Source: an uncultured Bacilli bacterium (GTDB lineage Bacteria > Bacillota_I > Bacilli_A > RF39 > UBA660). From it: a stretch of 5,051 bases of DNA. Where the stretch lies: positions 1 to 5,051 of the forward strand of contig CAKOKM010000057.1 of the NCBI GenBank assembly GCA_934091015.1, in the 5' to 3' direction. The notes under the pieces are model-generated. The model did no database searches and was not told the DNA's origin. It saw only the letters and a program-made list of their open reading frames with translations. Each line of letters starts with the position of its first letter. Position 1 is the stretch's first letter. This document shows, piece after piece, positions 1 through 5,051 of the stretch. The position numbers were made by a program, and so were the translations under genes.

Positions 1-1898
1 ATAGTTCTACCAAATAAAATAGCCATACTTATTGAACATATATTATCATCAAGAATAACTATATCAGCAGCTTCCTTCGCAACATCTGCTCCACTTCCCA
101 TGGCGAATCCAACATCACATTTTTTTAAAGCCGCCGCATCATTAATTCCATCACCAGTCATACCTACAACTAAATTTAATTCTTTAAATATTCTAACCAA
201 CCTACTCTTATCAGTAGGTTTTGCTCGTGCTACTATTTTAAGTCTATTTGCTAAAGCTTTAAGTTCATCATCGCTCATTAAACTCATATCTGAACTAGTT
301 AAACAAACATCCCCATCTTTATATAAATCAAGTTCTCTTCCAATATACATAGTTGTATCTAATGAATCACCCGTTACTACTATTAAATTCACTCCTGCAC
401 TTTTAATTAAATTAACACCTTCAATAGCGTCTTTTCTAACCTCATCTTTTAGAAGTATACAGCCTAAATAAATTAAATCATCAGATACTTTTCCCCTATA
501 TGCAAGAGCAATAACCCTATACCCCTTATTCATATAATTAGAAACTATCCCATTAATTCTATTTTTATCTATCAATTCTTTCTTATCAAAATAACTATAT
601 TTACATTTAGGAATAATTACATCAGGAGCACCTTTATAATAAACATATTCACTAGTTTCTACACTCGAATACTTTTTATCACTACTAAATATTTCTTTTT
701 TTAAAATTTTATCACTAGGTTTAAAAGAAAAAAATCTCATTAAAGCTTTATCTGTCGAATTACCATTAATAATATTATTTTCACTTAATATAGCTTCATT
801 ATTAAGAACACAAGTGTTACCTATTAACTTATAATATTCTTTATATTTTGTTATTTCAACTTCATCATTAAATAATTTGTTATAAGGATTTACTAGGCCA
901 TATACTGATAACTTTCCATTAGTTAACGTCCCCGTTTTATCCGAAAGAAGTACATTTAAAGATCCTGCAGTTTCAATTCCAACCATCTTTTTAACTAAAA
1001 CATTCTTTTTAATCATTTTTTTCATATTAGTAGAAAGAACTAATGCAACCATTAAAGGTAATCCTTCCGGAACTGACACAACAATAATAGTAACAGCTAA
1101 AGTAGTAGCATAAATAATATGATTTATTAATTGAGGAATATTGCTAATAGATTTTAACATAAGACTCGGATTAAATTTATTAGCAATTACAATAACTGAA
1201 AATAAATAAGAAAAAAATACTAAAAAAGCACCTATATAACCAATTGTACTAATTATTTTTGCTAAATGAGTTAATCTTTTTTTTAAAGGACTACTTTCAC
1301 TTTCTTCGTTAAGTTCCATAGTTATTGCACCATGCATTGTCGATGTACCAACATTTGTAACCTTCATTATTGCTTCTCCATTTGTAACAATAGTTCCTTT
1401 AAAGATTTTACCATTTAACTTTTTTTGAATATCCTTACTTTCTCCACTAATACTAGATTCATCTAAAGATATTTCACCATCAATTATCATACCATCAGCC
1501 GGAACATAGTCCCCACTTGTTAAATAAATAATATCACCTACAACTATATCACCTATTTTAGTAATATATAAATTATTATTTCTTTTAACCTTGCATTTCT
1601 TAACATTATTTTCTTTAAATAATCTATTAAATGCTTTATTCGAACCATATTCACTAATTGTACTAATTAAGGTTGCAAAAAATATTGCAATAAATATCCC
1701 AAGTGTTTCAAACCAACTTTCATCCGCAAATAAGAACACTAATTTAATTGCTAACACTATTAAAAGTATTCTTATCATTGGATCCCCTAAAGATTCTAAT
1801 AATAACTTAAAAAACGTATTTTTATTTTTAACAACAACTTCATTACTACCATATTTTTCTCTACTTTTGACTACTTCTTCATTGTTTAGTCCAGTCAT
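1..1898 (-). CDS. Calcium-type (P2, PMCA-like) P-type cation-transporting ATPase, N-terminal part, cut by the window edge
   Basis: This is an ATP-driven membrane cation pump, most likely exporting Ca2+. The visible 632 residues read without interruption and cover the N-terminus, M1 (about 38-57), M2 (about 62-82), the actuator domain, M3, M4 and most of the cytoplasmic catalytic head. Actuator SGES is at 151-154 (usually TGES). M4 carries VPEGLP at 276-281, with Glu278 the expected Ca2+ ligand. Phosphorylation motif DKTGT puts the acceptor at Asp320. Nucleotide-domain KGAPD is at 422-426, DEVR (the DPxR position) at 485-488, TGD at 509-511 and the hinge TGDGINDAA from 581. VPEGLP and the overall spacing fit PMCA-type bacterial pumps better than heavy-metal P1B pumps; no CPC motif or N-terminal metal-binding domain is seen. 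M5-M10, with the remaining ion ligands, lie outside, so ion specificity is inferred. Only about 100 residues separate Asp320 from KGAP, giving a compact nucleotide domain, but it keeps the GxxTDKAL and FSSDKK patterns. The start ATG follows a strong GGAGG by 5 nt. No clear promoter was found just upstream. Confidence 0.93.
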   Translation of the reverse strand, partial: MTGLNNEEVVKSREKYGSNEVVVKNKNTFFKLLLESLGDPMIRILLIVLAIKLVFLFADESWFETLGIFIAIFFATLISTISEYGSNKAFNRLFKENNVKKCKVKRNNNLYITKIGDIVVGDIIYLTSGDYVPADGMIIDGEISLDESSISGESKDIQKKLNGKIFKGTIVTNGEAIMKVTNVGTSTMHGAITMELNEESESSPLKKRLTHLAKIISTIGYIGAFLVFFSYLFSVIVIANKFNPSLMLKSISNIPQLINHIIYATTLAVTIIVVSVPEGLPLMVALVLSTNMKKMIKKNVLVKKMVGIETAGSLNVLLSDKTGTLTNGKLSVYGLVNPYNKLFNDEVEITKYKEYYKLIGNTCVLNNEAILSENNIINGNSTDKALMRFFSFKPSDKILKKEIFSSDKKYSSVETSEYVYYKGAPDVIIPKCKYSYFDKKELIDKNRINGIVSNYMNKGYRVIALAYRGKVSDDLIYLGCILLKDEVRKDAIEGVNLIKSAGVNLIVVTGDSLDTTMYIGRELDLYKDGDVCLTSSDMSLMSDDELKALANRLKIVARAKPTDKSRLVRIFKELNLVVGMTGDGINDAAALKKCDVGFAMGSGADVAKEAADIVILDDNICSISMAILFGRT

Positions 1899-1903
1899 TG
1901 TTT

Positions 1904-1908
1904 CCTCC
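1904..1908 (-). promoter_or_regulatory. Ribosome binding site of the P-type ATPase
   Basis: The coding strand reads TTGGAGGAAACAATG. GGAGG lies 5 nt before the ATG, close to ideal, and fixes this start. Confidence 0.85.
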
Positions 1909-1940
1909 AATTAAATATATGAAGAAGAATTAAAAATATT

Positions 1941-1964
1941 AAAAAAAGAGTGCTTATCACTCTT
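1941..1964 (-). terminator. Rho-independent terminator of the surface-protein gene
   Basis: On the minus strand a perfect 7-bp stem (AAGAGTG / CACTCTT) with a 5-nt loop (ATAAG) runs straight into a T tract of seven, two of which belong to the stem. It begins 43 nt after the stop codon of the 447-residue protein. The T tract follows the stem only on the minus strand, so it acts in that direction. It separates the surface-gene transcript from the ATPase gene, whose ribosome binding site is only about 30 nt further on. ATPase transcription must therefore come from read-through or a promoter I cannot recognise. Confidence 0.85.
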
Positions 1965-1973
1965 AATCAATTA

Positions 1974-2001
1974 TAAACAATGAATCACATGTTATTGTTT
2001 A
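1974..2001. repeat. Inverted repeat (8-bp arms) just after the surface-gene stop codon
   Basis: Perfect 8-bp arms TAAACAAT (1974-1981) and ATTGTTTA (1994-2001) enclose 12 nt. The repeat starts 5 nt after the TAA stop of the 447-residue protein. It is not a terminator itself, since no T tract follows on either strand and a better terminator lies 10 nt downstream. Its place directly after a candidate DGR variable region recalls the DNA hairpin/cruciform downstream of the target in the Bordetella phage BPP-1 retroelement, also an 8-bp stem but with a 4-nt loop. The longer loop here is a difference. An mRNA 3' structure is the simpler alternative. Confidence 0.55.
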
Positions 2002-2006
2002 CGTTT

Positions 2007-3350
2007 TTATCCGATGCGGAAAGCTGGGGCAAAGCCAACGTAGCTATAAGCAGAAGTAATACCCCAGTAGCCGCTCTTATTGCCAACTAGGAAAAAATTG
2101 TGACCGCTATCAGGCGCACGAAGCCACCAATAACTTGCCCTTTCTTCATTATCCCATTTTATTACACTAGACCAATGTTCATCTGTTGTTACGTTTCTTG
2201 CCTTATAATAATCTAATTGTCTTGTATTATTATAGGCGTTATCATGTGGATTGAGGTCAGTTCCTTTTTCCCATACTTCATGTGGGCTTAATAAATATAT
2301 TTTATCGGTTGATGTAAAATTACTTGTATCTTCATTACCATGTCCTGATATTACTTTTGTATTTATTATTACATTTCTTAAATCCTCTGGTAATTTATTA
2401 AAGAAAGCTCCATTTGCATAGGTTCTCATTGCGGTTGCTGGCCATCCACCTACATTTGTATCAGTACTATTCATTTGTCTGTATTCTACTATATCAACAA
2501 ACTCAACTACAAATCCACAGGCCGTCTCTGAAAAATCTATGCCACTACATTCACTTGGTGTTGTGTTATTAACTACTCTTACATTATAACTTTTTCCACC
2601 TATTTCTACTTCTTTTTCTGATCCTACTCTATATTTTGATGCATTTCCTGACTTTACATTGTTTGCTATTTCTTCCCATGTATCTGTTGCAAATGTACTT
2701 GTTTCTGGAGCAGTAACAACTATCTTTCCATTAAAGGTTGCTCCTTTATTATCATTTTGTTCATAACCAGTATCTCTAAACATCATTCTTAAATTTAAAG
2801 TTAATACTTGTTCTTCTGTACTTGACTTAAATTCACCATGTGCTAGTTCTTGAGTTGAAGTGTTTCCACTCGAATCATCAAAATAACCCGTTGTATATTC
2901 ATATAGGCTTTCAAGATATTCAAGATCATTTATATTTGAAAAATTTCCGTTAATTAAACCATAACCTTTTAATGTACAACTTATATTCTCATTTGTGTCC
3001 ATTCTTTTTATAAAATATTCTAATTCAAAATTCTGAAATGTATTTTCATATTCAATACTTATTACATATGGCATAGATAAACCATTTGATGATGTTGTAT
3101 TTATTCCAGTCAATGTAAATGTTTTATCAATTAGTATATCATTACTTGGTTTGATATTTGTTGATAGTAATAATGAACTATTTCCATCTTGATAATCTAT
3201 AGTCATTTTACCACCTACTGCTACTATACTTGATCCTGATCTTACATTATTTACTGATGTAAAGTATGCATAACTGATACCTATAAACATTAGTACTAGT
3301 GCTATAATTGTTACTACAATTATTATTTGTTCTTTTTGTTTTCTTTCCAT
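2007..3350 (-). CDS. Membrane-anchored surface protein with DUF6273-like, C-type-lectin-like C-terminal domain; candidate DGR target
   Basis: The protein has 447 residues and an unknown function, probably exposed outside the cell. A short basic N-terminus (MERKQK) precedes one hydrophobic segment (about 8-30, ending GISYAYF), which suggests an N-in anchor or uncleaved signal. Residues about 31-215 are rich in Ser, Thr, Asn and alternating hydrophobics and look like a beta-sandwich stalk, loosely like camelysin/TasA-type proteins (weak). From about 224 (TWEEIANNVKSGNASKYRVG) to the end it resembles DUF6273, including the GGWPATAMRTY segment (301-311), IYLLSPHEVW (351-360), WWLR (408-411) and terminal GFAPAFRIG. 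Cys268 and Cys278 could form a disulfide. The last 40 codons are GC-rich, unlike the rest of the gene. The start follows AAGGAGT, but GGAG is an unusually long 14 nt from the ATG, across a T-rich stretch; no better start is seen. The gene has its own promoter and terminator and is probably monocistronic. The domain names come from recalled patterns, not from a search. Confidence 0.85.
   Translation of the reverse strand: MERKQKEQIIIVVTIIALVLMFIGISYAYFTSVNNVRSGSSIVAVGGKMTIDYQDGNSSLLLSTNIKPSNDILIDKTFTLTGINTTSSNGLSMPYVISIEYENTFQNFELEYFIKRMDTNENISCTLKGYGLINGNFSNINDLEYLESLYEYTTGYFDDSSGNTSTQELAHGEFKSSTEEQVLTLNLRMMFRDTGYEQNDNKGATFNGKIVVTAPETSTFATDTWEEIANNVKSGNASKYRVGSEKEVEIGGKSYNVRVVNNTTPSECSGIDFSETACGFVVEFVDIVEYRQMNSTDTNVGGWPATAMRTYANGAFFNKLPEDLRNVIINTKVISGHGNEDTSNFTSTDKIYLLSPHEVWEKGTDLNPHDNAYNNTRQLDYYKARNVTTDEHWSSVIKWDNEERASYWWLRAPDSGHNFFLVGNKSGYWGITSAYSYVGFAPAFRIG
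2010..2129 (-). other. Candidate DGR variable region (last 40 codons of the surface protein)
   Basis: Residues 408-447 run from WWLR to GFAPAFRIG. I count 61 G/C in these 120 bases (51%), against 25% in a sampled 60-base stretch of the same gene (2761-2820). Fourteen of the 40 codons end in C, including AGC three times and GGC three times, plus CAC, TAC, GCC and CGC, codons an AT-rich genome normally avoids. AGC, GGC, CAC, TAC and GTT are what results when adenines of AAC/AAT template codons are randomised by a DGR reverse transcriptase. The constant GC-rich end sits where an initiation-of-mutagenic-homing sequence would be. Known DGR targets have C-type-lectin-fold tails with the variable region at the extreme 3' end. 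The left boundary is a guess, and no template repeat or reverse transcriptase is visible in the window. Confidence 0.55.
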
Positions 3351-3363
3351 AAAAAATAATTTT

Positions 3364-3370
3364 ACTCCTT
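3364..3370 (-). promoter_or_regulatory. Shine-Dalgarno of the surface-protein gene, unusually far from the start
   Basis: AAGGAGT matches the anti-Shine-Dalgarno well, but the spacing from GGAG to the ATG at 3350 is 14 nt rather than the usual 5-9. The spacer is all A and T and has a run of six T just before the ATG. No in-frame ATG, GTG or TTG gives better spacing. Confidence 0.6.
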
Positions 3371-3383
3371 ATCCTATAGTGAA

Positions 3384-3411
3384 ATTATATCTCGGTTTAC
3401 CCCCCCGTCAA
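3384..3411 (-). promoter_or_regulatory. Near-consensus sigma-A promoter of the surface-protein gene with a G tract in the spacer
   Basis: The minus strand has TTGACG (-35, 3411-3406), a 16-nt spacer and a perfect TATAAT (-10, 3389-3384). The start point would be near 3377, giving a leader of roughly 27 nt. A run of seven G (3406-3400) begins with the last base of the -35 box and fills the upstream part of the spacer. The -35 box lies inside the left arm of the 17-bp inverted repeat, so a protein bound to that repeat would affect this promoter directly. Confidence 0.75.
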
Positions 3412-3459
3412 GCGAACATTTGTCTTTTTATAAATTTTTGTAAAATGTTCGCTTGACGG
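3405..3459. repeat. Perfect 17-bp inverted repeat overlapping the -35 box
   Basis: The arms CCGTCAAGCGAACATTT (3405-3421) and AAATGTTCGCTTGACGG (3443-3459) match perfectly around a 21-nt AT-rich centre. The arms are richer in G+C than their surroundings. No T tract follows on either strand, so a classical terminator is unlikely. The left arm supplies the -35 box of the surface-gene promoter. By symmetry the right arm supplies TTGACG on the plus strand (3453-3458), 16 nt before TAAAAT (3475-3480), a weak promoter-like pair pointing into the 3' end of the CYTH gene as antisense. Possible roles are an operator for a dimeric or tetrameric regulator, a transcript-end hairpin of the upstream operon, or a small palindromic mobile remnant. 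None is proven. Confidence 0.9.
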
Positions 3460-3480
3460 ATAAATATAGAAATTTAAAAT

Positions 3481-4155
3481 TTACTTAACAATTTTCTTAG
3501 TACTATTAATTAATGAATTTAATTCTTCTTTTGTAGCTATAGCTAAATTATCATTTTTGTATCTTAAATCCTCAGTTATCTCCATTCCAAACCAAGGTGG
3601 TACCACAAAATTATTTGCTTCTTCTACACTGCTAAACTCAACTTCTACAATTAATAATCCTTCTAATTCATCAAAATACTTATCAACCTCAGCAGTATAT
3701 TCACCAATTGGAACTCTGTATCTATTTTTATAAATAGTTCTACCTATTTTATATTCAATTATTTTATCATAAGTATCTTTAGTTATTTCTTTTTCACTTT
3801 CTTCTCTAACTAAAGTACCTTCTCCCTTTTGATTATAATAATACTTATCATCAACTTTTCTAACCCTTGAAACTGGTTTAAATCCTATATAAGATTGATT
3901 AATAACTGAACAATCATAAGAATCAAAATTATACTTACTATCCAATAAAAATTTTCTTTCAATTTCTAAATGAGTATTATCTAACAACTGATATCTATAA
4001 CTAATATCATAAACCTCACTTACTCCATCAAATCTAGGTATTAACTTTAAAATAGTTACATTCATTTTATTTTGTCTTTTTAAAATATTATTTGCTTCTC
4101 TTAAAGCATCTTCTTCACTATTAGCTCTTACACTAATTTTATCATTATAAATCAT
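3481..4155 (-). CDS. CYTH / triphosphate tunnel metalloenzyme-like protein with an N-terminal extension
   Basis: The protein has 224 residues. The CYTH core starts at 63 with LEIERKFLL, the ExExK signature at 64-68 that binds the metal and triphosphate. The other tunnel elements follow in order: RVR (97-99), YYYNQKG (105-111), the acidic ESEKEI (119-124), KNRYR (143-147), AEVDKY (155-160), and VEVEF (170-174) with two glutamates. The end FGMEITEDLRYKNDNLA (189-205) is typical of bacterial short TTM proteins of the NeuTTM/CthTTM kind, several of which hydrolyse inorganic tripolyphosphate. The family also includes adenylate cyclases and thiamine triphosphatases, so substrate is inferred from context. 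Residues 1-62 precede the core and look like a small beta-alpha-beta module that I do not recognise. The start ATG overlaps the stop of the pyrophosphatase gene by 4 bp, indicating translational coupling. Only weak Shine-Dalgarno matches precede it, which fits re-initiation. Confidence 0.87.
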   Translation of the reverse strand: MIYNDKISVRANSEEDALREANNILKRQNKMNVTILKLIPRFDGVSEVYDISYRYQLLDNTHLEIERKFLLDSKYNFDSYDCSVINQSYIGFKPVSRVRKVDDKYYYNQKGEGTLVREESEKEITKDTYDKIIEYKIGRTIYKNRYRVPIGEYTAEVDKYFDELEGLLIVEVEFSSVEEANNFVVPPWFGMEITEDLRYKNDNLAIATKEELNSLINSTKKIVK

Positions 4156-5051
4156 AATTTTTCCAACACTCCCATAATCGGCGGTACCATTTGTTTCTTA
4201 CGAGAAATTACTCCCATTAACTTTTGGCCCTCTTTAATATCACTTAATTCATAAGCATCATTTAAATATTCTTTTGCACCATCATTAAATAACAAATAAG
4301 AATTATTTTCTAAAATATCTGTTACGAATAAACAAGCAACTTTATAATCATTATTTTCTGCTATATGATTAAGTTCATCAACATATTCATTTAATCTATC
4401 ACTATACTCTTTAAAATCAGTTGTAAATACTTGCCCAATTCCAAATTTAACTTCTCCCGTAGCATATGATTTAAAATCCTTATATACTATTTCATTAATA
4501 GTCAAACCATCATTAGAAACGCCACTCTTAAGTAACTCTTTACCATATTTATATAAATCAACCTCAGCTATATTTGCTAAATCCTTAGCAACTGTTTTAT
4601 CTAATTCAGTAGTTGTTGGACTAGCAAGCAATAAAGTATCACTTATAATTCCACTAAGCATTAACCCTGCAATATCACTAGGTATCTCAATGTTATTTTC
4701 TTTATAGAGTGTATAGATTATCGTATTAACAGATCCTACACTCATATTTCTAAAATTTATTGGTAATAACGTACTAATTTTACCTATATTATGATGATCA
4801 ACAATTTCTAAGATATCTGCTTCATTAAGCCCATCAGCACTTTGACTAGGTTCATTATGATCAACTAAAATAACTTTCTTTCTTGTAATTAAATTAGTAT
4901 CAATTAATCTAAGCATTCCATCACAATAACCTTTTGAATTAACAATTGGATAATTAGTATGTTTAAGTTTATTTGATATTTCAACAAAATCAGTTAAATA
5001 ATCATTAGGCCCAAAACATACAGCCGAACTAGATCTCTTAATAGTTTTAAT
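4152..5051 (-). CDS. ppaC: Manganese-dependent inorganic pyrophosphatase, CBS-domain type (DHH/DHHA2), C-terminal part
   Basis: This cytoplasmic family II enzyme splits pyrophosphate into two phosphates and drives biosynthetic reactions forward. The frame is open to the window edge, giving 299 visible residues; the Met codon at 4916 is internal, not the start. Visible residues about 1-58 (AVCFGPNDY ... NYPIVNSKGYCDGMLRLID) match the last CBS repeat of the regulatory insert in CBS-type pyrophosphatases, which senses adenine nucleotides. The catalytic domain follows: VDHNE (63-67), the DHH signature VDHHNIG (84-90), and ISDT with metal-ligand Asp138. The DHHA2 domain ends with SRKKQ (283-287), whose Arg and Lys bind pyrophosphate, followed by VPPIMGVLEKL. 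The N-terminal HxPDxD metal motif and the first part of the CBS/DRTGG insert lie outside the window. The TGA stop overlaps the ATG of the CYTH gene. I assign the CBS subtype from the match before VDHNE, without a search. Confidence 0.94.
   Translation of the reverse strand: MKTIKRSSSAVCFGPNDYLTDFVEISNKLKHTNYPIVNSKGYCDGMLRLIDTNLITRKKVILVDHNEPSQSADGLNEADILEIVDHHNIGKISTLLPINFRNMSVGSVNTIIYTLYKENNIEIPSDIAGLMLSGIISDTLLLASPTTTELDKTVAKDLANIAEVDLYKYGKELLKSGVSNDGLTINEIVYKDFKSYATGEVKFGIGQVFTTDFKEYSDRLNEYVDELNHIAENNDYKVACLFVTDILENNSYLLFNDGAKEYLNDAYELSDIKEGQKLMGVISRKKQMVPPIMGVLEKL

Noticed and set aside
100..471. Plus-strand open frame of 123 codons starting MANPTSHFF
   Set aside because: It lies wholly inside the minus-strand ATPase, opposite the conserved TGDGIND to DEVR region, has no Shine-Dalgarno and encodes a low-complexity protein rich in Ser, Leu and Ile, as expected for an antisense shadow of AT-rich code.
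1591..1914. Plus-strand open frame of 107 codons starting MHFLTLFSL
   Set aside because: It is antisense to the M1, M2 and actuator coding part of the ATPase. Its hydrophobicity mirrors the opposite strand, and there is no ribosome binding site or recognisable family.
1970..1975. TATAAT on the minus strand as -10 box of the ATPase promoter
   Set aside because: No -35-like hexamer occurs 16-18 nt upstream, and a transcript from here would have to pass straight through the terminator at 1964-1941.
3413..3426. SOS (LexA/DinR) box in the left arm of the inverted repeat (CGAACATTTGTCT)
   Set aside because: Only the GAAC half and the GT of the second half match the Bacillota consensus of GAAC, four bases, GTTC; the second half-site has mismatches and the spacing between the two arms does not create a proper box.
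3405..3459. Rho-independent terminator for the CYTH operon
   Set aside because: The stem is strong but is followed on the minus strand by a G run and on the plus strand by mixed AT sequence, with no T tract. The loop is 21 nt, long for a terminator. A transcript-end role by another mechanism remains possible.
3405..3459. Invertible promoter (inverton) flanked by the 17-bp repeats
   Set aside because: The -35 box lies within the repeat arm and the -10 lies outside the repeat, so flipping the 21-nt centre would not turn the promoter around. No recombinase gene is visible.
4152..4916. Pyrophosphatase starting at the Met codon at 4916
   Set aside because: The frame stays open to the window edge and the residues upstream match the last CBS repeat of CBS-type pyrophosphatases, so this Met is internal and the gene is a partial one.

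Overview
The window is a stretch of AT-rich bacterial chromosome with every recognisable gene on the minus strand. Strong Shine-Dalgarno sequences, compact spacing, a Firmicutes-style CBS-containing Mn pyrophosphatase and the single-pass surface protein with a DUF6273-like C-terminus all suggest Bacillota, plausibly an uncultured low-GC gut Bacilli or Clostridia lineage. TGA ends the pyrophosphatase gene exactly where the family should end, so the standard bacterial code (11), not the Mycoplasma code, applies. The taxonomic placement is inference.

Reading in the direction of transcription, from high to low coordinates: (1) 5051-4152 is the C-terminal 299 residues of a CBS-type manganese-dependent inorganic pyrophosphatase, whose start lies outside the window. 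(2) 4155-3481 is a CYTH/triphosphate-tunnel protein, overlapping the pyrophosphatase by 4 bp (ATGA) and so almost certainly translationally coupled. Together they look like a small PPi/tripolyphosphate hydrolysis operon. (3) 3480-3351 is a 130-bp intergenic region with a perfect 17-bp inverted repeat and a near-consensus sigma-A promoter. A run of seven G (coding strand) starts at the last base of the -35 box and fills the upstream part of the spacer. (4) 3350-2007 is a 447-residue, N-terminally membrane-anchored, probably extracellular protein. Its last 40 codons are far richer in G+C than the rest of the window and end in a WWLR...GFAPAFRIG pattern. (5) 2001-1941 holds a hairpin just after the stop codon, then a rho-independent terminator. 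(6) 1898-1 is the N-terminal 632 residues of a PMCA-like Ca2+-type P-type ATPase, which continues past the left edge.

The most interesting part is the surface-protein unit (about 3460-1941). It has its own promoter and terminator and sits between housekeeping genes. Its 3' end looks like the variable region of a diversity-generating retroelement (DGR) target: a C-type-lectin-like tail, GC-rich codons typical of adenine mutagenesis of AAY codons, and an inverted repeat 5 nt past the stop. The G7 tract in its promoter spacer could give on/off or graded expression by slippage. If both readings hold, one gene combines targeted protein diversification with phase-variable expression. No reverse transcriptase, template repeat or accessory DGR gene is in the window, so the DGR reading rests on the target alone. 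No tRNA, rRNA, CRISPR array, transposase or riboswitch was recognised, and no gene-free stretch exceeds 300 bases.
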